64,000 bases of DNA. Origin: Tragulus kanchil (lineage: Eukaryota > Chordata > Mammalia > Artiodactyla > Tragulidae). Below are positions 1 through 10,709 of the stretch, piece by piece. Where the stretch lies: the NCBI GenBank assembly GCA_022376925.1, contig JAIOJX010000032.1, positions 207,324,939 to 207,388,938 on the forward strand. Reading direction: 5' to 3'. The position numbers and the translations under genes were made by a program. The first letter of the stretch is position 1. Each line of letters opens with the position of its first letter. The notes under the pieces were generated by a model. The model was not told the DNA's origin, ran no database searches, and worked only from the letters and a program-made list of their open reading frames with translations.

Positions 1-429
1 TATGGCAGGAAGCGAAGAACACTTAAAGAGCCTTTTGATGAAAGAGAGTGAAAAACCTGGCTTAAAATTCAACATTAGAAAAGAAAAGATTACGGCCTCC
101 AGTCCCATCACTTCATGGCGAATAGCTGGGTAAACAATGCAAACAGTGACAGACTTCATTTTCTTGAGTTCCAAAATCACTGCAGACGATGACCGCAACC
201 ATGAAATTAAAAGACACTTGCTCAACAACAACAAAAAAAAGACACTCCTTGGAAGAAAAGCTATAACAACCCTAGACATCATATTAAAAAGCAGAGACAT
301 TTTGCTGACAAAAGTCCATATAGTCAAAGCTGTGGTTTTTCCAGTAGTCATGTGTAGATGTGAGTGTTGGACTATAAAGAAGCGCCAAAGAATTGATGCT
401 TTCAAACTGTGGTGTTGAAGAAAACTTTT

Positions 430-806
430 TGTTTTTTTAAAGAAATGAATTTTATTTCTTTATTTATTTTTGGCTGTTCTGGGTTTTCACTGCTGCCACA
501 GGCTCTTCTCTGGTTGCAGGGTTTGGGGCCTGCTCTCTCCTTGAGGTGAGCAGGCTTCTTGTTGCGGTGGCTTCTCTTGTTCTGGAACTTGGGCTCTAGG
601 GCACATGGGCTTCAGTAGTTGTGGCACATGAGCTCAATAGTTGTGACTTCGAGGCTGTAGAGCACAGGCTCAATAGTTGTGGCTCAGAGCTTAGTTGCTC
701 TGCAGCATGTGGGATCCTCCTGGATCAGGGATCAACCCTGTGTCCTCCTACATTGGTTGATCAGGGAGATCCCTGATCAACCCTGAGCTACCAGGGAAGC
801 CCTGGT
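430..806 (-). mobile_element. CHR-type SINE inserted in BovB
   Basis: Antisense tRNA-derived SINE ending accagggaagccc (reverse of the gggcttccctggt head). The flanking gaaaactttt at 420-429 and 807-816 is the target-site duplication, formed inside the BovB sequence. The body is diverged and holds a palindrome at 755-782. Confidence 0.85.
755..782. repeat. Perfect inverted repeat in the antisense SINE
   Basis: Arms of 13 bases (ggttgatcaggga and its reverse complement) around a 2-base centre. It lies next to a second gatcaaccctg, suggesting a local rearrangement within the SINE head. The copy in duplication 1 is at 1816-1843. Confidence 0.85.
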
Positions 807-1157
807 GAAAACTTTTGAGAGAGAGTCACTTGGACAGCAAGGAGATCAAACCAGTCAATCCTAAAGGAAATCAACCCTGAATATTTATTGGAAGGACTGA
901 TGCTAACGCTGAAGCTCCAGTATTTGGCCACCTGATGTGAAGAGCCAACTCGTTGGAAAAGACCCTGATACTAGGAAAAACTGAAGGCAGGGTAAGGGGA
1001 TGACAATGGACAAGGTAGTTGGATGGCATCACTGACTCAACGGACATGAATTTGAGCAAGCTCTGGGAGATGTTGAAGGATAGGGAAACCTGGCATGCTA
1101 CAGTCCATGGGGTGACAAAGGTTGGAAAACAAAATTTTGAAAAAACGATTTTATGGT

Positions 1158-2215
1158 CTCCAGTCCCATCACTTCATGGCGAATAGCTGGGTAAACAATG
1201 CAAACAGTGACAGACTTCATTTTCTTGAGTTCCAAAATCACTGCAGACGATGACCGCAACCATGAAATTAAAAGACACTTGCTCAACAACAACAAAAAAA
1301 AGACACTCCTTGGAAGAAAAGCTATAACAACCCTAGACATCATATTAAAAAGCAGAGACATTTTGCTGACAAAAGTCCATATAGTCAAAGCTGTGGTTTT
1401 TCCAGTAGTCATGTGTAGATGTGAGTGTTGGACTATAAAGAAGCGCCAAAGAATTGATGCTTTCAAACTGTGGTGTTGAAGAAAACTTTTTGTTTTTTTA
1501 AAGAAATGAATTTTATTTCTTTATTTATTTTTGGCTGTTCTGGGTTTTCACTGCTGCCACAGGCTCTTCTCTGGTTGCAGGGTTTGGGGCCTGCTCTCTC
1601 CTTGAGGTGAGCAGGCTTCTTGTTGCGGTGGCTTCTCTTGTTCTGGAACTTGGGCTCTAGGGCACATGGGCTTCAGTAGTTGTGGCACATGAGCTCAATA
1701 GTTGTGACTTCGAGGCTGTAGAGCACAGGCTCAATAGTTGTGGCTCAGAGCTTAGTTGCTCTGCAGCATGTGGGATCCTCCTGGATCAGGGATCAACCCT
1801 GTGTCCTCCTACATTGGTTGATCAGGGAGATCCCTGATCAACCCTGAGCTACCAGGGAAGCCCTGGTGAAAACTTTTGAGAGAGAGTCACTTGGACAGCA
1901 AGGAGATCAAACCAGTCAATCCTAAAGGAAATCAACCCTGAATATTTATTGGAAGGACTGATGCTAACGCTGAAGCTCCAGTATTTGGCCACCTGATGTG
2001 AAGAGCCAACTCGTTGGAAAAGACCCTGATACTAGGAAAAACTGAAGGCAGGGTAAGGGGATGACAATGGACAAGGTAGTTGGATGGCATCACTGACTCA
2101 ACGGACATGAATTTGAGCAAGCTCTGGGAGATGTTGAAGGATAGGGAAACCTGGCATGCTACAGTCCATGGGGTGACAAAGAGTTGGACACAATTGATCG
2201 ACCTAACAACAATAA
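1158..2215 (+). mobile_element. BovB 3' end, second assembled copy
   Basis: Same element as at 1-1120 through duplication 1, with its antisense SINE at 1491-1867. This copy reaches the true BovB terminus (gagttggacacaattgatcg and an aacaacaataata tail), where L2 sequence begins. Confidence 0.9.
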
Positions 2216-2326
2216 TATACTCTCTATCTGGTTTTCCTGTTTAATTTTACTCTATAACACTTTATTGATTTTATGGTCTGTCTGCCCATACTCTACTAGA
2301 ATGTAAATTTGTATACAGAGTGAAAG
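2216..2326 (+). mobile_element. L2 fragment left of the solo LTR
   Basis: Resembles the L2 3' region (ctctactagaatgtaaa), continued after the LTR at 4172. The duplicated copy is 3376-3486. Confidence 0.55.
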
Positions 2327-3009
2327 TGAAAGGGTTTTACCTCGATTTGAGACTTAAACCCAGGGTCCAGACCTGATTGAACCCTGCCTGGGACTTGAGC
2401 CTATGTGGCTGGAGCTTGAATTCCAGCCAAAACCTTGTTTGGGACTTGAACCCATGTCACTGGAGCTTGAACCTAGCCAAAACCAGTTTGGGACTCAAAC
2501 CCACGTGGCTAAGACCTAACCCCAGCCAAAACCCTGCTTGGAACTTGAACCCACGCAGCCAGGACTTAATCCAGCACTCACCCAACGTCTGGACCCACCA
2601 AGGTTCGGGTTCTTCCTGCCTCAACGCAGAAAGAATTCAGCGAGAAGCAGAGTGATAGACAAGAAGAGGATTTATTAGGATAGGGTACTTGTAAGAGGTG
2701 CAAGCAGGCAGGCAAGAAAGCTCTGCTCTGCTCTCTCTTAATTGAGTGGGCAGCTATATATATAGGATGGTAGAAGACCCCCCCCCCCAAGTAGATGCAG
2801 ATGCAGGACATACATCATTGGTTGCTTTTTTGCCAGCTCCTCCTTCTTCAACTGCTTATACCCAGTCAAACCTGCTTTACTGAACAAGGAACAGCTCTTC
2901 TGAGTTATCATCAACTCACTGGCCTCCCAGCCTTTCTCTGGTTTCTCCCTTCTACCTACCATCCCCTAGGACTCTACAACCACCTACCTATTCTACTCTG
3001 TCCCTATCA
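2327..3009 (-). mobile_element. Solo LTR, antisense, first assembled copy
   Basis: Ends are TGAAAGGG and CCCTATCA on the + strand (TG...CA), with aaag on both sides (2323-2326 and 3010-3013), a 4-bp target duplication. Same family as the sense LTR at 33589-34249. On the minus strand it shows a taataaatcctcttcttg polyadenylation region and the array of about 50-bp repeats (2340-2580). No internal ERV sequence adjoins it. Four-base duplications are usual for gammaretrovirus-like ERVs. Confidence 0.8.
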
Positions 3010-3024
3010 AAAGTATTGTTTGCT

Positions 3025-3375
3025 GGTGAAAACTTTTGAGAGAGAGTCACTTGGACAGCAAGGAGATCAAACCAGTCAATCTCAAAGAAAATCAACTGTG
3101 AATATTTATTGGAAGGACTGATGCTAACGCTGAAGCTCCAGTATTTGGCCACCTGATGTGAAGAGCCAACTCGTTGGAAAAGACCCTGATACTAGGAAAA
3201 ACTGAAGGCAGGGTAAGGGGATGACAATGGACAAGGTAGTTGGATGGCATCACTGACTCAACGGACATGAATTTGAGCAAGCTCTGGGAGATGTTGAAGG
3301 ATAGGGAAACCTGGCATGCTACAGTCCATGGGGTGACAAAGAGTTGGACACAACTGATCGACCTAACAACAATAA
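3025..3375 (+). mobile_element. BovB terminal fragment, third assembled copy
   Basis: Repeats the last about 350 bases of BovB through duplication 2, starting at the SINE/BovB boundary (gtgaaaacttttgag). Confidence 0.9.
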
Positions 3376-3486
3376 TATACTCTCTATCTGGTTTTCCTGT
3401 TTAATTTTACTCTATAACACTTTATTGATTTTATGGTCTGTCTGCCCATACTCTACTAGAATGTAAATTTGTATACAGAGTGAAAG

Positions 3487-4171
3487 TGAAAGGGTTTTAC
3501 CTCGATTTGAGACTTAAACCCAGGGTCCAGACCTGATTGAACCCTGCCTGGGACTTGAGCCTATGTGGCTGGAGCTTGAATTCCAGCCAAAACCTTGTTT
3601 GGGACTTGAACCCATGTCACTGGAGCTTGAACCTAGCCAAAACCAGTTTGGGACTCAAACCCACGTGGCTAAGACCTAACCCCAGCCAAAACCCTGCTTG
3701 GAACTTGAACCCACGCAGCCAGGACTTAATCCAGCACTCACCCAACGTCTGGACCCACCAAGGTTCGGGTTCTTCCTGCCTCAACGCAGAAAGAATTCAG
3801 CGAGAAGCAGAGTGATAGACAAGAAGAGGATTTATTAGGATAGGGTACTTGTAAGAGGTGCAAGCAGGCAGGCAAGAAAGCTCTGCTCTGCTCTCTCTTA
3901 ATTGAGTGGGCAGCTATATATATAGGATGGTAGAAGACCCCCCCCCCCTCAAGTAGATGCAGATGCAGGACATACATCATTGGTTGCTTTTTTGCCAGCT
4001 CCTCCTTCTTCAACTGCTTATACCCAGTCAAACCTGCTTTACTGAACAAGGAACAGCTCTTCTGAGTTATCATCAACTCACTGGCCTCCCAGCCTTTCTC
4101 TGGTTTCTCCCTTCTACCTACCATCCCCTAGGACTCTACAACCACCTACCTATTCTACTCTGTCCCTATCA
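3487..4171 (-). mobile_element. Solo LTR, antisense, second assembled copy
   Basis: Copy of 2327-3009 through duplication 2, with a slightly longer C-run. The right flank aaag at 4172 continues into the real L2 sequence, so this copy has the authentic right junction. Confidence 0.8.
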
Positions 4172-4275
4172 AAAGTATTGTTTGCTTTTTTCACTACTGT
4201 GTATCCCCAGTTCCTAGGATAATGCCTCATACTTAGCAAGGGTGCAATAAATATATGTTGAATGAAAGAAATGGT
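4172..4275 (+). mobile_element. L2 3' terminus
   Basis: Reads tatccccagttcctagg, then caataaatatatgttgaatg, the recognisable L2 terminal block. It continues the L2 interrupted by the LTR. The duplicated copy is at about 5354-5457. Confidence 0.65.
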
Positions 4276-4408
4276 TATACATGGGTACCAACGGAGCATA
4301 AAATTCAGTAGGAGACTAATGTAAAATACTGTACCAGTACCACCACTTGTAAAGTTTACGTCCATCTGTATTTCTGCTTTCTAGGTTACCATTAAGAAAA
4401 GCCAATAA

Positions 4409-4740
4409 GGGCTTCCCCTGGTGGTCCAGTGGGTAAGGACACCGCCTTGCAGTGCAAGGGGCGCCGGTTCGATCCCTGGCCTGGGAAGATCCCACGTGCT
4501 GTGGAGCGGCTGGACTGATGTGTCCAATTACCAAGCCGGAGCTCTGGAGCGCGTGCGACCAGAGCCGGCGCTCTGCAACGACAGATGCCACTGCGATGGG
4601 AGGCCCGCAGGAGCCAAAGAACAAAGACGGATGAAAATGGAGAAATGAAAGACCAATAGAAGTGGCCCGCCCGCTCCCCTCCCTCCCCAACCCGACCCCC
4701 GCCCAAAATAAATAAATAAATAAATCTTTTAAAAAAAAAA
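4409..4740 (+). mobile_element. Young CHR-like SINE, full length
   Basis: tRNA-type head with Pol III A-box-like tggtccagtggg and B box ggttcgatccc, a GC-rich body (gtgtccaattacc, gagccggcgctctgc), a pyrimidine-rich 3' module (cgctcccctccctcccc), then (aaat)n and poly(A). The target duplication aaaagccaataa is at 4397-4408 and 4741-4752. High CpG content suggests recent insertion. Confidence 0.9.
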
Positions 4741-4752
4741 AAAAGCCAATAA

Positions 4753-5297
4753 CACCTGTTCTCCCAGAGCTATTGCATGGATTAAATAGCTAATGCATGC
4801 ATGAAAATACTTTGTACAGTAAAGTGTCAGTGAAATGCTAGTTATACTTTCAAGTAAAGAGAGTTTGTGTCTTTAAAAACAAAAACAACACAAGCATAAA
4901 CAGAAATTCTCTCAAGTTATTGTGTAGCTCTGTATATCTTTAGAAACATTACACACAATTCATGTATTGTATGATAAAATCTTAGAGAAGTCTCAAGCAA
5001 CAATTTGTTTTCCTGTAGTAAACATTTGTTGTTTATGTTAACTCAGCATTCATTCCCCAGCCTTTGGTAAAGGCACTCCAAATTTCATAAACAAAACCAT
5101 CCTTCCACTACTCTAGATCTTCGTAGTTCGGATAGAAAGTCCCAACCCTAGCCAAAACCTTTAGCAGATAAAGATGGACTTATGACCCAATCAGAGTTGG
5201 TAATATAGCCCTTACCTTGTATCAGGCACTATTTTAGGCATCATGAAAATATCAGCAATTTTAAATCTCACAGCAACCCAGGGAAGTAGGAAGTATT
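4753..5297. other. AT-rich sequence, nothing recognised
   Basis: No coding or confident repeat signal. The copy through duplication 3 is at about 5936-6479. Confidence 0.4.
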
Positions 5298-5590
5298 GTG
5301 ATTGTTGCTATTCAGTCACTGAGTCATGTTGTACCTATTCTACTCTGTCCCTAAAAGTATTGTTTGCTTGTTTCACTACTGTGTATCCCCAGTTCCTAGG
5401 ATAATGCCTCATACTTAGCAAGGGTGCAATAAATATATGTTGAATGAAAGAAATGGTTATACATGGGTACCAACGGAGCATAAAATTCAGTAGGAGACTA
5501 ATGTAAAATACTGTACCAGTACCACCACTTGTAAAGTTTACGTCCATCTGTATTTCTGCTTTCTAGGTTACCATTAAGAAAAGCCAATAA

Positions 5591-5923
5591 GGGCTTCCCC
5601 TGGTGGTCCAGTGGGTAAGGACACCGCCTTGCAGTGCAAGGGGCGCCGGTTCGATCCCTGGCCTGGGAAGATCCCACGTGCTGTGGAGCGGCTGGACTGA
5701 TGTGTCCAATTACCAAGCCGGAGCTCTGGAGCGCGTGCGACCAGAGCCGGAGCTCTGCAACGACAGATGCCACTGCGATGGGAGGCCCGCAGGAGCCAAA
5801 GAACAAAGACGGATGAAAATGGAGAAATGAAAGACCAATAGAAGTGGCCCGCCCGCTCCCCTCCCTCCCCAACCCGACCCCCGCCCAAAATAAATAAATA
5901 AATAAATCTTTTAAAAAAAAAAG
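5591..5923 (+). mobile_element. Young CHR-like SINE, assembled copy
   Basis: Copy of 4409-4740 through duplication 3, with the same target duplication. One visible body change (gagccggagctc against gagccggcgctc) and a poly(A) length difference. Confidence 0.9.
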
Positions 5924-6680
5924 AAAAGCCAATAACACCTGTTCTCCCAGAGCTATTGCATGGATTAAATAGCTAATGCATGCATGAAAATACTTTGTAC
6001 AGTAAAGTGTCAGTGAAATGCTAGTTATACTTTCAAGTAAAGAGAGTTTGTGTCTTTAAAAACAAAAACAACACAAGCATAAACAGAAATTCTCTCAAGT
6101 TATTGTGTAGCTCTGTATATCTTTAGAAACATTACACACAATTCATGTATTGTATGATAAAATCTTAGAGAAGTCTCAAGCAACAATTTGTTTTCCTGTA
6201 GTAAACATTTGTTGTTTATGTTAACTCAGCATTCATTCCCCAGCCTTTGGTAAAGGCACTCCAAATTTCATAAACAAAACCATCCTTCCACTACTCTAGA
6301 TCTTCGTAGTTCGGATAGAAAGTCCCAACCCTAGCCAAAACCTTTAGCAGATAAAGATGGACTTATGACCCAATCAGAGTTGGTAATATAGCCCTTACCT
6401 TGTATCAGGCACTATTTTAGGCATCATGAAAATATCAGCAATTTTAAATCTCACAGCAACCCAGGGAAGTAGGAAGTATTGTGATTGTTGCTATTCAGTC
6501 ACTGAGTCATGTTGAACTCTTTGCAACCCCATGGACTGCAGCATGCCAGGCTTCTCTGTCCTTCACTGTCTCCAAGAGTTTGTTGAAATTCATGTCAGTT
6601 GAGTCAGTGTGTTATCTAACCATCTCATACTCTGCCACCTCCTTCTCCTCTTGCCCTCAATCTTCACTGGCATCAAGGTC

Positions 6681-7027
6681 TTTTTTTTTTTTTAAAGATT
6701 TATTTATTTATTTATTTTGGGGGTGGGGGTCGGGTTGGGGAGGGAGGGGAGCGGGCGGACCACTTCTCTTGGTCTTTCATTTTCTCTATTTTCATTCGTC
6801 TTTATTCTTTTGGCTCCTGTGGGCCTCCCATCGCGGTGGCATCTGTCGTCTGTCGTTGCAGAGCACCGGCTCTGGGCGCATGCGCTCCAGAGCTCCGGCT
6901 CGGTGATTGGACACATCAGTCCAGCCGCTCGGCAGCATGTGGGATCTTCCCAGGCCAGGGATCGAACCGGCGCCCCTTGCACTGCAAGGCGGTGTCCTTA
7001 CCCACTGGCCCACCAGGGGGGAAGCCC
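6681..7027 (-). mobile_element. Young CHR-like SINE in BovB
   Basis: Antisense full-length copy with the pyrimidine-rich module (purine-rich on this strand) and an intact B box (gggatcgaacc). The target duplication ggcatcaaggtc is at 6669-6680 and 7028-7039. Confidence 0.9.
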
Positions 7028-7139
7028 GGCATCAAGGTCTTTTCCAAGGAGTCAGCTGTTTGCATCAGGTGGCCAAATATTGCACATTCAGCTTCATATC
7101 ATTCCTTCCAATGAATATTCAGGGTTGATTTCCTTTAAG

Positions 7140-7149
7140 ATTGGCTGTT

Positions 7150-7187
<38 letters not shown>

Positions 7188-7438
7188 GGCCTCTTTTCTT
7201 GTTTTTTTATTTATTTTCATCCATCTTTATTTTTTGGCCCGTGTGGGCTTCCCATTGCAGTAGCCTCTTGTTGCAGTGCACTAGCTCTGGATGCATGTGC
7301 CCCAGAGCACTGGCTCACAGTTGGACACACCGGTCCAGCCACTCTGTGGCATGGGGGATCTTCCCAGGGCAGGGATCAAACCGGCACCCCTTGCACAGCA
7401 AGGAGGACTCTTTACCCACTGTACCACCAAGGAAGCCC
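7140..7438 (-). mobile_element. Older CHR-like SINE with TA-rich tail
   Basis: Antisense copy without the pyrimidine-rich module. The tail has become a TA dinucleotide tract at about 7157-7184. The head is agggatcaaaccggcac, then accaaggaagccc. More CpG loss than the copy at 6681-7027. Confidence 0.8.
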
Positions 7439-7800
7439 AGGACTGACTGGTTTGATCTCCTTGCTACCTAGGGAACTCTCCATGTCTACTCCAGTTGTTC
7501 AAAAGCATTGATTCTTTGGCTCTCAACATTTTCTCTGGTCCAACTCTCACATCTGTACGTGACTACTGGAAAAACCATAGCTTTGACTATTCAGACCTTT
7601 GTCAGCAAAATGATGTCTCTAATTTTTAATACCTTGTCTAGGTTTGGCATAGTTTTTCTTCCAGGAAGAAAGCCTCTTTGAGTTTCATTACTGCAGTCAC
7701 CAACTGTAGTGGTTTTGGAACTCAAGAAAATAAAATCTGTCACTGTTTCTACTTTTTCCCCATCTATTTGCCATGAAGAAATGGGACCAGAACTATTGCA

Positions 7801-8119
7801 ATACAGATTAAAAAGAGAAAAAAACTAAGGCTTGAAGAAATTAAATAAGATTATAGGAATAGTAGGTAATTGATGGAGGAATAGAAGGTAATTAATGGAG
7901 CCAACAGTTACTGAGTCTATTTTCAGCCTTTGTGTGCCTCATCATATCAAGAAAAATGCTCAAAGAGGGAGGGAGAATTATTTCTTTTTTCACTTAACTC
8001 TGAGAGAATTTAAACTTAGTGCTAGTGGGGAGAAGAAAGCAGAGCTAAGAGAAGATGAGAAATTTTGGGCAATAACATTTGAAACCATGGATCAAGCCAT
8101 TCTTTAAGCCAGCTCTGCT
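7801..8119. other. Unique sequence, nothing recognised
   Basis: Includes a 70-codon open frame (7895-8107) with no recognisable family. Treated as non-coding. Confidence 0.35.
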
Positions 8120-8342
8120 TCAAGGATTTCCCTGGTTGCATAGTAGATAGGAATCCACATGCCAATGCAGGGGACATGGATTTTGATCCCTGGGTTGGGA
8201 AGATCCCTGGAGAAGGAAATGATAACCCTCTTTGGTATTCTTACCTGGAAAAATCCAACAGACCTAGGATCCTAGTGGGATATAGTCTATGGGATCACAA
8301 AAGAGTCAGACACAGCTTAGCAACTAAATAAGAACAACAACA
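8120..8342 (+). mobile_element. Bov-tA SINE
   Basis: Diverged Bov-tA: gatttccctggttgca head, tgatccctgggttggga, then gatccctggagaaggaaat, and the terminal agagtcagacacagcttagc block. The partial copy at 9301-9455 comes from duplication 4. Confidence 0.8.
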
Positions 8343-8576
8343 TGCTTCTAGGCTTCTTGGTTTGTAAGGTAATAAATTCCTTTCCCTATATCAGTTTGAA
8401 TTGAGTCTTATATTCTTTCAACAGAAAGAGCCCTAAATTTTACACTCATGTATCACTTGTAGAAGACAGGTCAAACTCTTCATCTGTAATGACCTTCAGC
8501 CCCCTCCTGAGGGATTCTTGTTGAGGAATTCCAGTTGTAGATAATTAATTTGGATATTGCTAATTGTATTGTGTGC
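8343..8576. other. Unique sequence, nothing recognised
   Basis: No repeat or coding signal seen. The copy through duplication 4 is at about 9455-9689. Confidence 0.35.
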
Positions 8577-8790
8577 GCTTCCCAAGTGACTCAGTGGTAC
8601 AGAATCTGCCTGCAATGCAAGAGACACAGGAGATGTGGGTTCAATCTCTGGATTAGGAAGATCCCTGGAGAAGGAAATGGCAACCCACTCCAATATTCTT
8701 GCCTGAAAATTCACATGGACAGAGGAACCTGGCGGGCTATAGTCCAAAGGGTTACAAAGAGTCAGGCATGACTGAGCATGCACGCATGCA
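8577..8790 (+). mobile_element. Bov-tA SINE, version A
   Basis: gcttcccaagtgactcag head, B-box region gggttcaatctctgg, caacccactccaatattc, and the terminal agagtcaggcatgactgagc block. It differs at many sites from its supposed duplicate at 9690-9903 although the flanks match. Confidence 0.85.
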
Positions 8791-9300
8791 CACGATTTCA
8801 TTATATACCTTCTGACCCTCTTCCTATTGCCGTATATGAGCCAATTGGTCAGCAAAATATCAGGTGAACTATGTGAAAAACATTCTTTAGCTGGACTAAG
8901 CAGATCCTCTCAAGAACTTAAACTGAAGATCAGTGAATTGATAGCAAAAGAGAAATGCCATAGTAGGTGAGACAGTAGGTGAATTATGTCAAAGAACAGA
9001 AGCTCACTAGAATAGGCACCTTTGTGCCTTGTATTGAGAGGAGGAAACGATTGGAATTCCTATCAAGGCACCTGAGCTGTCATCGAAGCTGCTGGAGCTA
9101 AGGTGGCATCCTGACAAAGCTCCTGTCTCCCAGGGGCCTAGCTTCCTGTATGATAGCCATCTGACTACCATAGTTTCTCTCATAGCTTCCATACTAGACA
9201 CTGAGTTCCTTCAAGGAAGGGACCATGGGTTTATTCACCTTTAAACGGCTAAGCTACATATGTCGATTTTTTTGAAGTCTCTCCACACCTTTAAAATATA
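8791..9300. other. Unique sequence, nothing recognised
   Basis: Non-repetitive by eye. Copy at 9904-10410. Short antisense frames here have no coding character. Confidence 0.35.
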
Positions 9301-9689
9301 TCCACATGCCAATGCAACCGGGGGAAAGGAAATGATAACCTCTTTTGTATTCTTACCTGGAAAAATCCAACAGACCTAGGATCCTAGTGGGATATAGTCT
9401 ATGGGATCACAAAAGAGTCAGACACAGCTTAGCAACTAAATAAGAACAACAACATGCTTCTAGGCTTCTTGGTTTGTAAGGTAATAAATTCCTTTCCCTA
9501 TATCAGTTTGAATTGAGTCTTATATTCTTTCAACAGAAAGAGCCCTAAATTTTACACTCATGTATCACTTGTAGAAGACAGGTCAAACTCTTCATCTGTA
9601 ATGACCTTCAGCCCCCTCCTGAGGGATTCTTGTTGAGGAATTCCAGTTGTAGATAATTAATTTGGATATTGCTAATTGTATTGTGTGCG

Positions 9690-9903
9690 CTTCCCAAGTG
9701 ACTCAGTGGTACAGAATCTGCCTGTCAATGCAAGAGACACAGGAGATGTGGGTTCAATCCCTGGATTGGGAAGATTCCCTGGAGTAGGAAATGGCTACCC
9801 ACTCCAGTTATTCTTGACCAGGAAATTCCATGGAGAGAAGAGCCTGGCGGGCTATAGGCCACAGGGTTACAAAGAGTCAGGCATGACTGAGCATGCACGC
9901 ATG
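9690..9903 (+). mobile_element. Bov-tA SINE, version B
   Basis: Counterpart of 8577-8790 but with many substitutions and indels (gggttcaatccctgg, gattccctggagtagg, cttgaccaggaaattcc) between nearly identical flanks. Confidence 0.8.
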
Positions 9904-10410
9904 CACACGATTTCATTATATACCTTCTGACCCTCTTCCTATTGCCGTATATGAGCCAATTGGTCAGCAAAATATCAGGTGAACTATGTGAAAAACATTC
10001 TTTAGCTGGACTAAGCAGATCCTCTCAAGAACTTAAACTGAAGATCAGTGAATTGATAGCAAAAGAGAAATGCCATAGTAGGTGAGACAGTAGGTGAATT
10101 ATGTCAAAGAACAGAAGCTCACTAGAATAGGCACCTTTGTGCCTTGTATTGAGAGGAGGAAACGATTGGAATTCCTATCAAGGCACCTGAGCTGTCATCG
10201 AAGCTGCTGGAGCTAAGGTGGCATCCTGACAAAGCTCCTGTCTCCCAGGGGCCTAGCTTCCTGTATGATAGCCATCTGACTACCATAGTTTCTCTCATAG
10301 CTTCCATACTAGACACTGAGTTCCTTCAAGGAAGGGACCATGGGTTTATTCACCTTTAAACGGCTAAGCTACATATGTCGATTTTTTTGAAGTCTCACCA
10401 CACCTTTAAA

Positions 10411-10695
10411 ATATAGGAAAGTAGTTTTAAACGGCCAGGTATCAATCAGTTTTCCTCTACATCTTTGGCTAGAGCACCAGTTTAGGTTGCTTTGCCACCA
10501 ATATTTAGATGTTATGTGAGTTCAAACTGCTGTCAATTGGCATTATTAAAATATTTATGTAGTTATAGAAAATAGGCACATTGTGTTAGGTCATCTAAAA
10601 TTATCAAGAAACAAGCATTGGGAAAAAGAGGAAATGGGTATAAAAAGGGGCAGCTTTTCCTACAAAGTGATGAATTAGATTATGCTTTGGGCTGT
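10411..10695. other. Unique sequence, nothing recognised
   Basis: AT-rich, no clear repeat signature. Copy at about 11494-11780. Confidence 0.35.
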
Positions 10696-10709
10696 AAAGA
10701 AGAGATAGT

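Larger units (their letters stand above)
1..1120 (+). mobile_element. BovB LINE 3' end (open at the left edge)
   Basis: Matches the 3' part of the ruminant BovB (RTE) LINE: the late reverse-transcriptase region (such as tcccatcacttcatgg) and the terminal acagtccatggggt block. It is 5'-truncated by the window edge and interrupted by an antisense SINE at 430-806. The remaining frames are degenerate. Confidence 0.9.
97..2181. repeat. Local duplication 1 (BovB plus nested SINE)
   Basis: Copy 1 is 97-1120 and copy 2 is 1158-2181, offset 1061, near-identical. The 37-base filler 1121-1157 looks like a garbled version of the BovB sequence just before copy 1 (about 65-96). Confidence 0.95.
1863..4184. 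repeat. Local duplication 2 (BovB end, L2, solo LTR)
   Basis: Copy 1 is 1863-3022 and copy 2 is 3023-4184, abutting at a short shared ct/gg. Offset is 1160, rising to 1162 after a C-run length difference near 2780/3940. The first about 60 bases of copy 2 are the most divergent. Confidence 0.95.
4147..6515. repeat. Local duplication 3 (LTR edge, L2, SINE, unique DNA)
   Basis: Copy 1 is 4147-5331 and copy 2 is 5332-6515, offset 1185 then 1182 after a 3-base loss. The copies abut inside a BovB fragment. Copy 1 overlaps the end of duplication 2. Confidence 0.95.
6480..7800 (-). mobile_element. Antisense BovB with two nested SINEs
   Basis: Starts with the reverse complement of the BovB terminus (caaccccatggactgcagcat), resumes at 7040-7139 (gcatcaggtggccaaat) and again from about 7440 (actggtttgatctccttgc, then aaaaaccatagctttgacta). 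One BovB 3' end is split by SINEs at 6681-7027 and about 7140-7438. It is degenerate and non-coding. Confidence 0.85.
8154..10410. repeat. Local duplication 4 (two Bov-tA SINEs plus unique DNA)
   Basis: Copy 1 is 8154-9300 and copy 2 is 9301-10410, offset about 1112-1115. The start of copy 2 is contracted by about 35 bases. Differences cluster inside the second SINE (8577-8790 against 9690-9903), while the flanks are almost identical. Confidence 0.93.

Noticed and set aside
4436..4480. tRNA gene suggested by intact A- and B-box-like motifs
   Set aside because: It is the tRNA-derived head of a SINE. No cloverleaf 3' half, and the same head recurs at many loci with target duplications.
6717..7511. 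264-codon open frame, the longest in the window
   Set aside because: Runs through two antisense SINEs and BovB sequence. The peptide is translated SINE.
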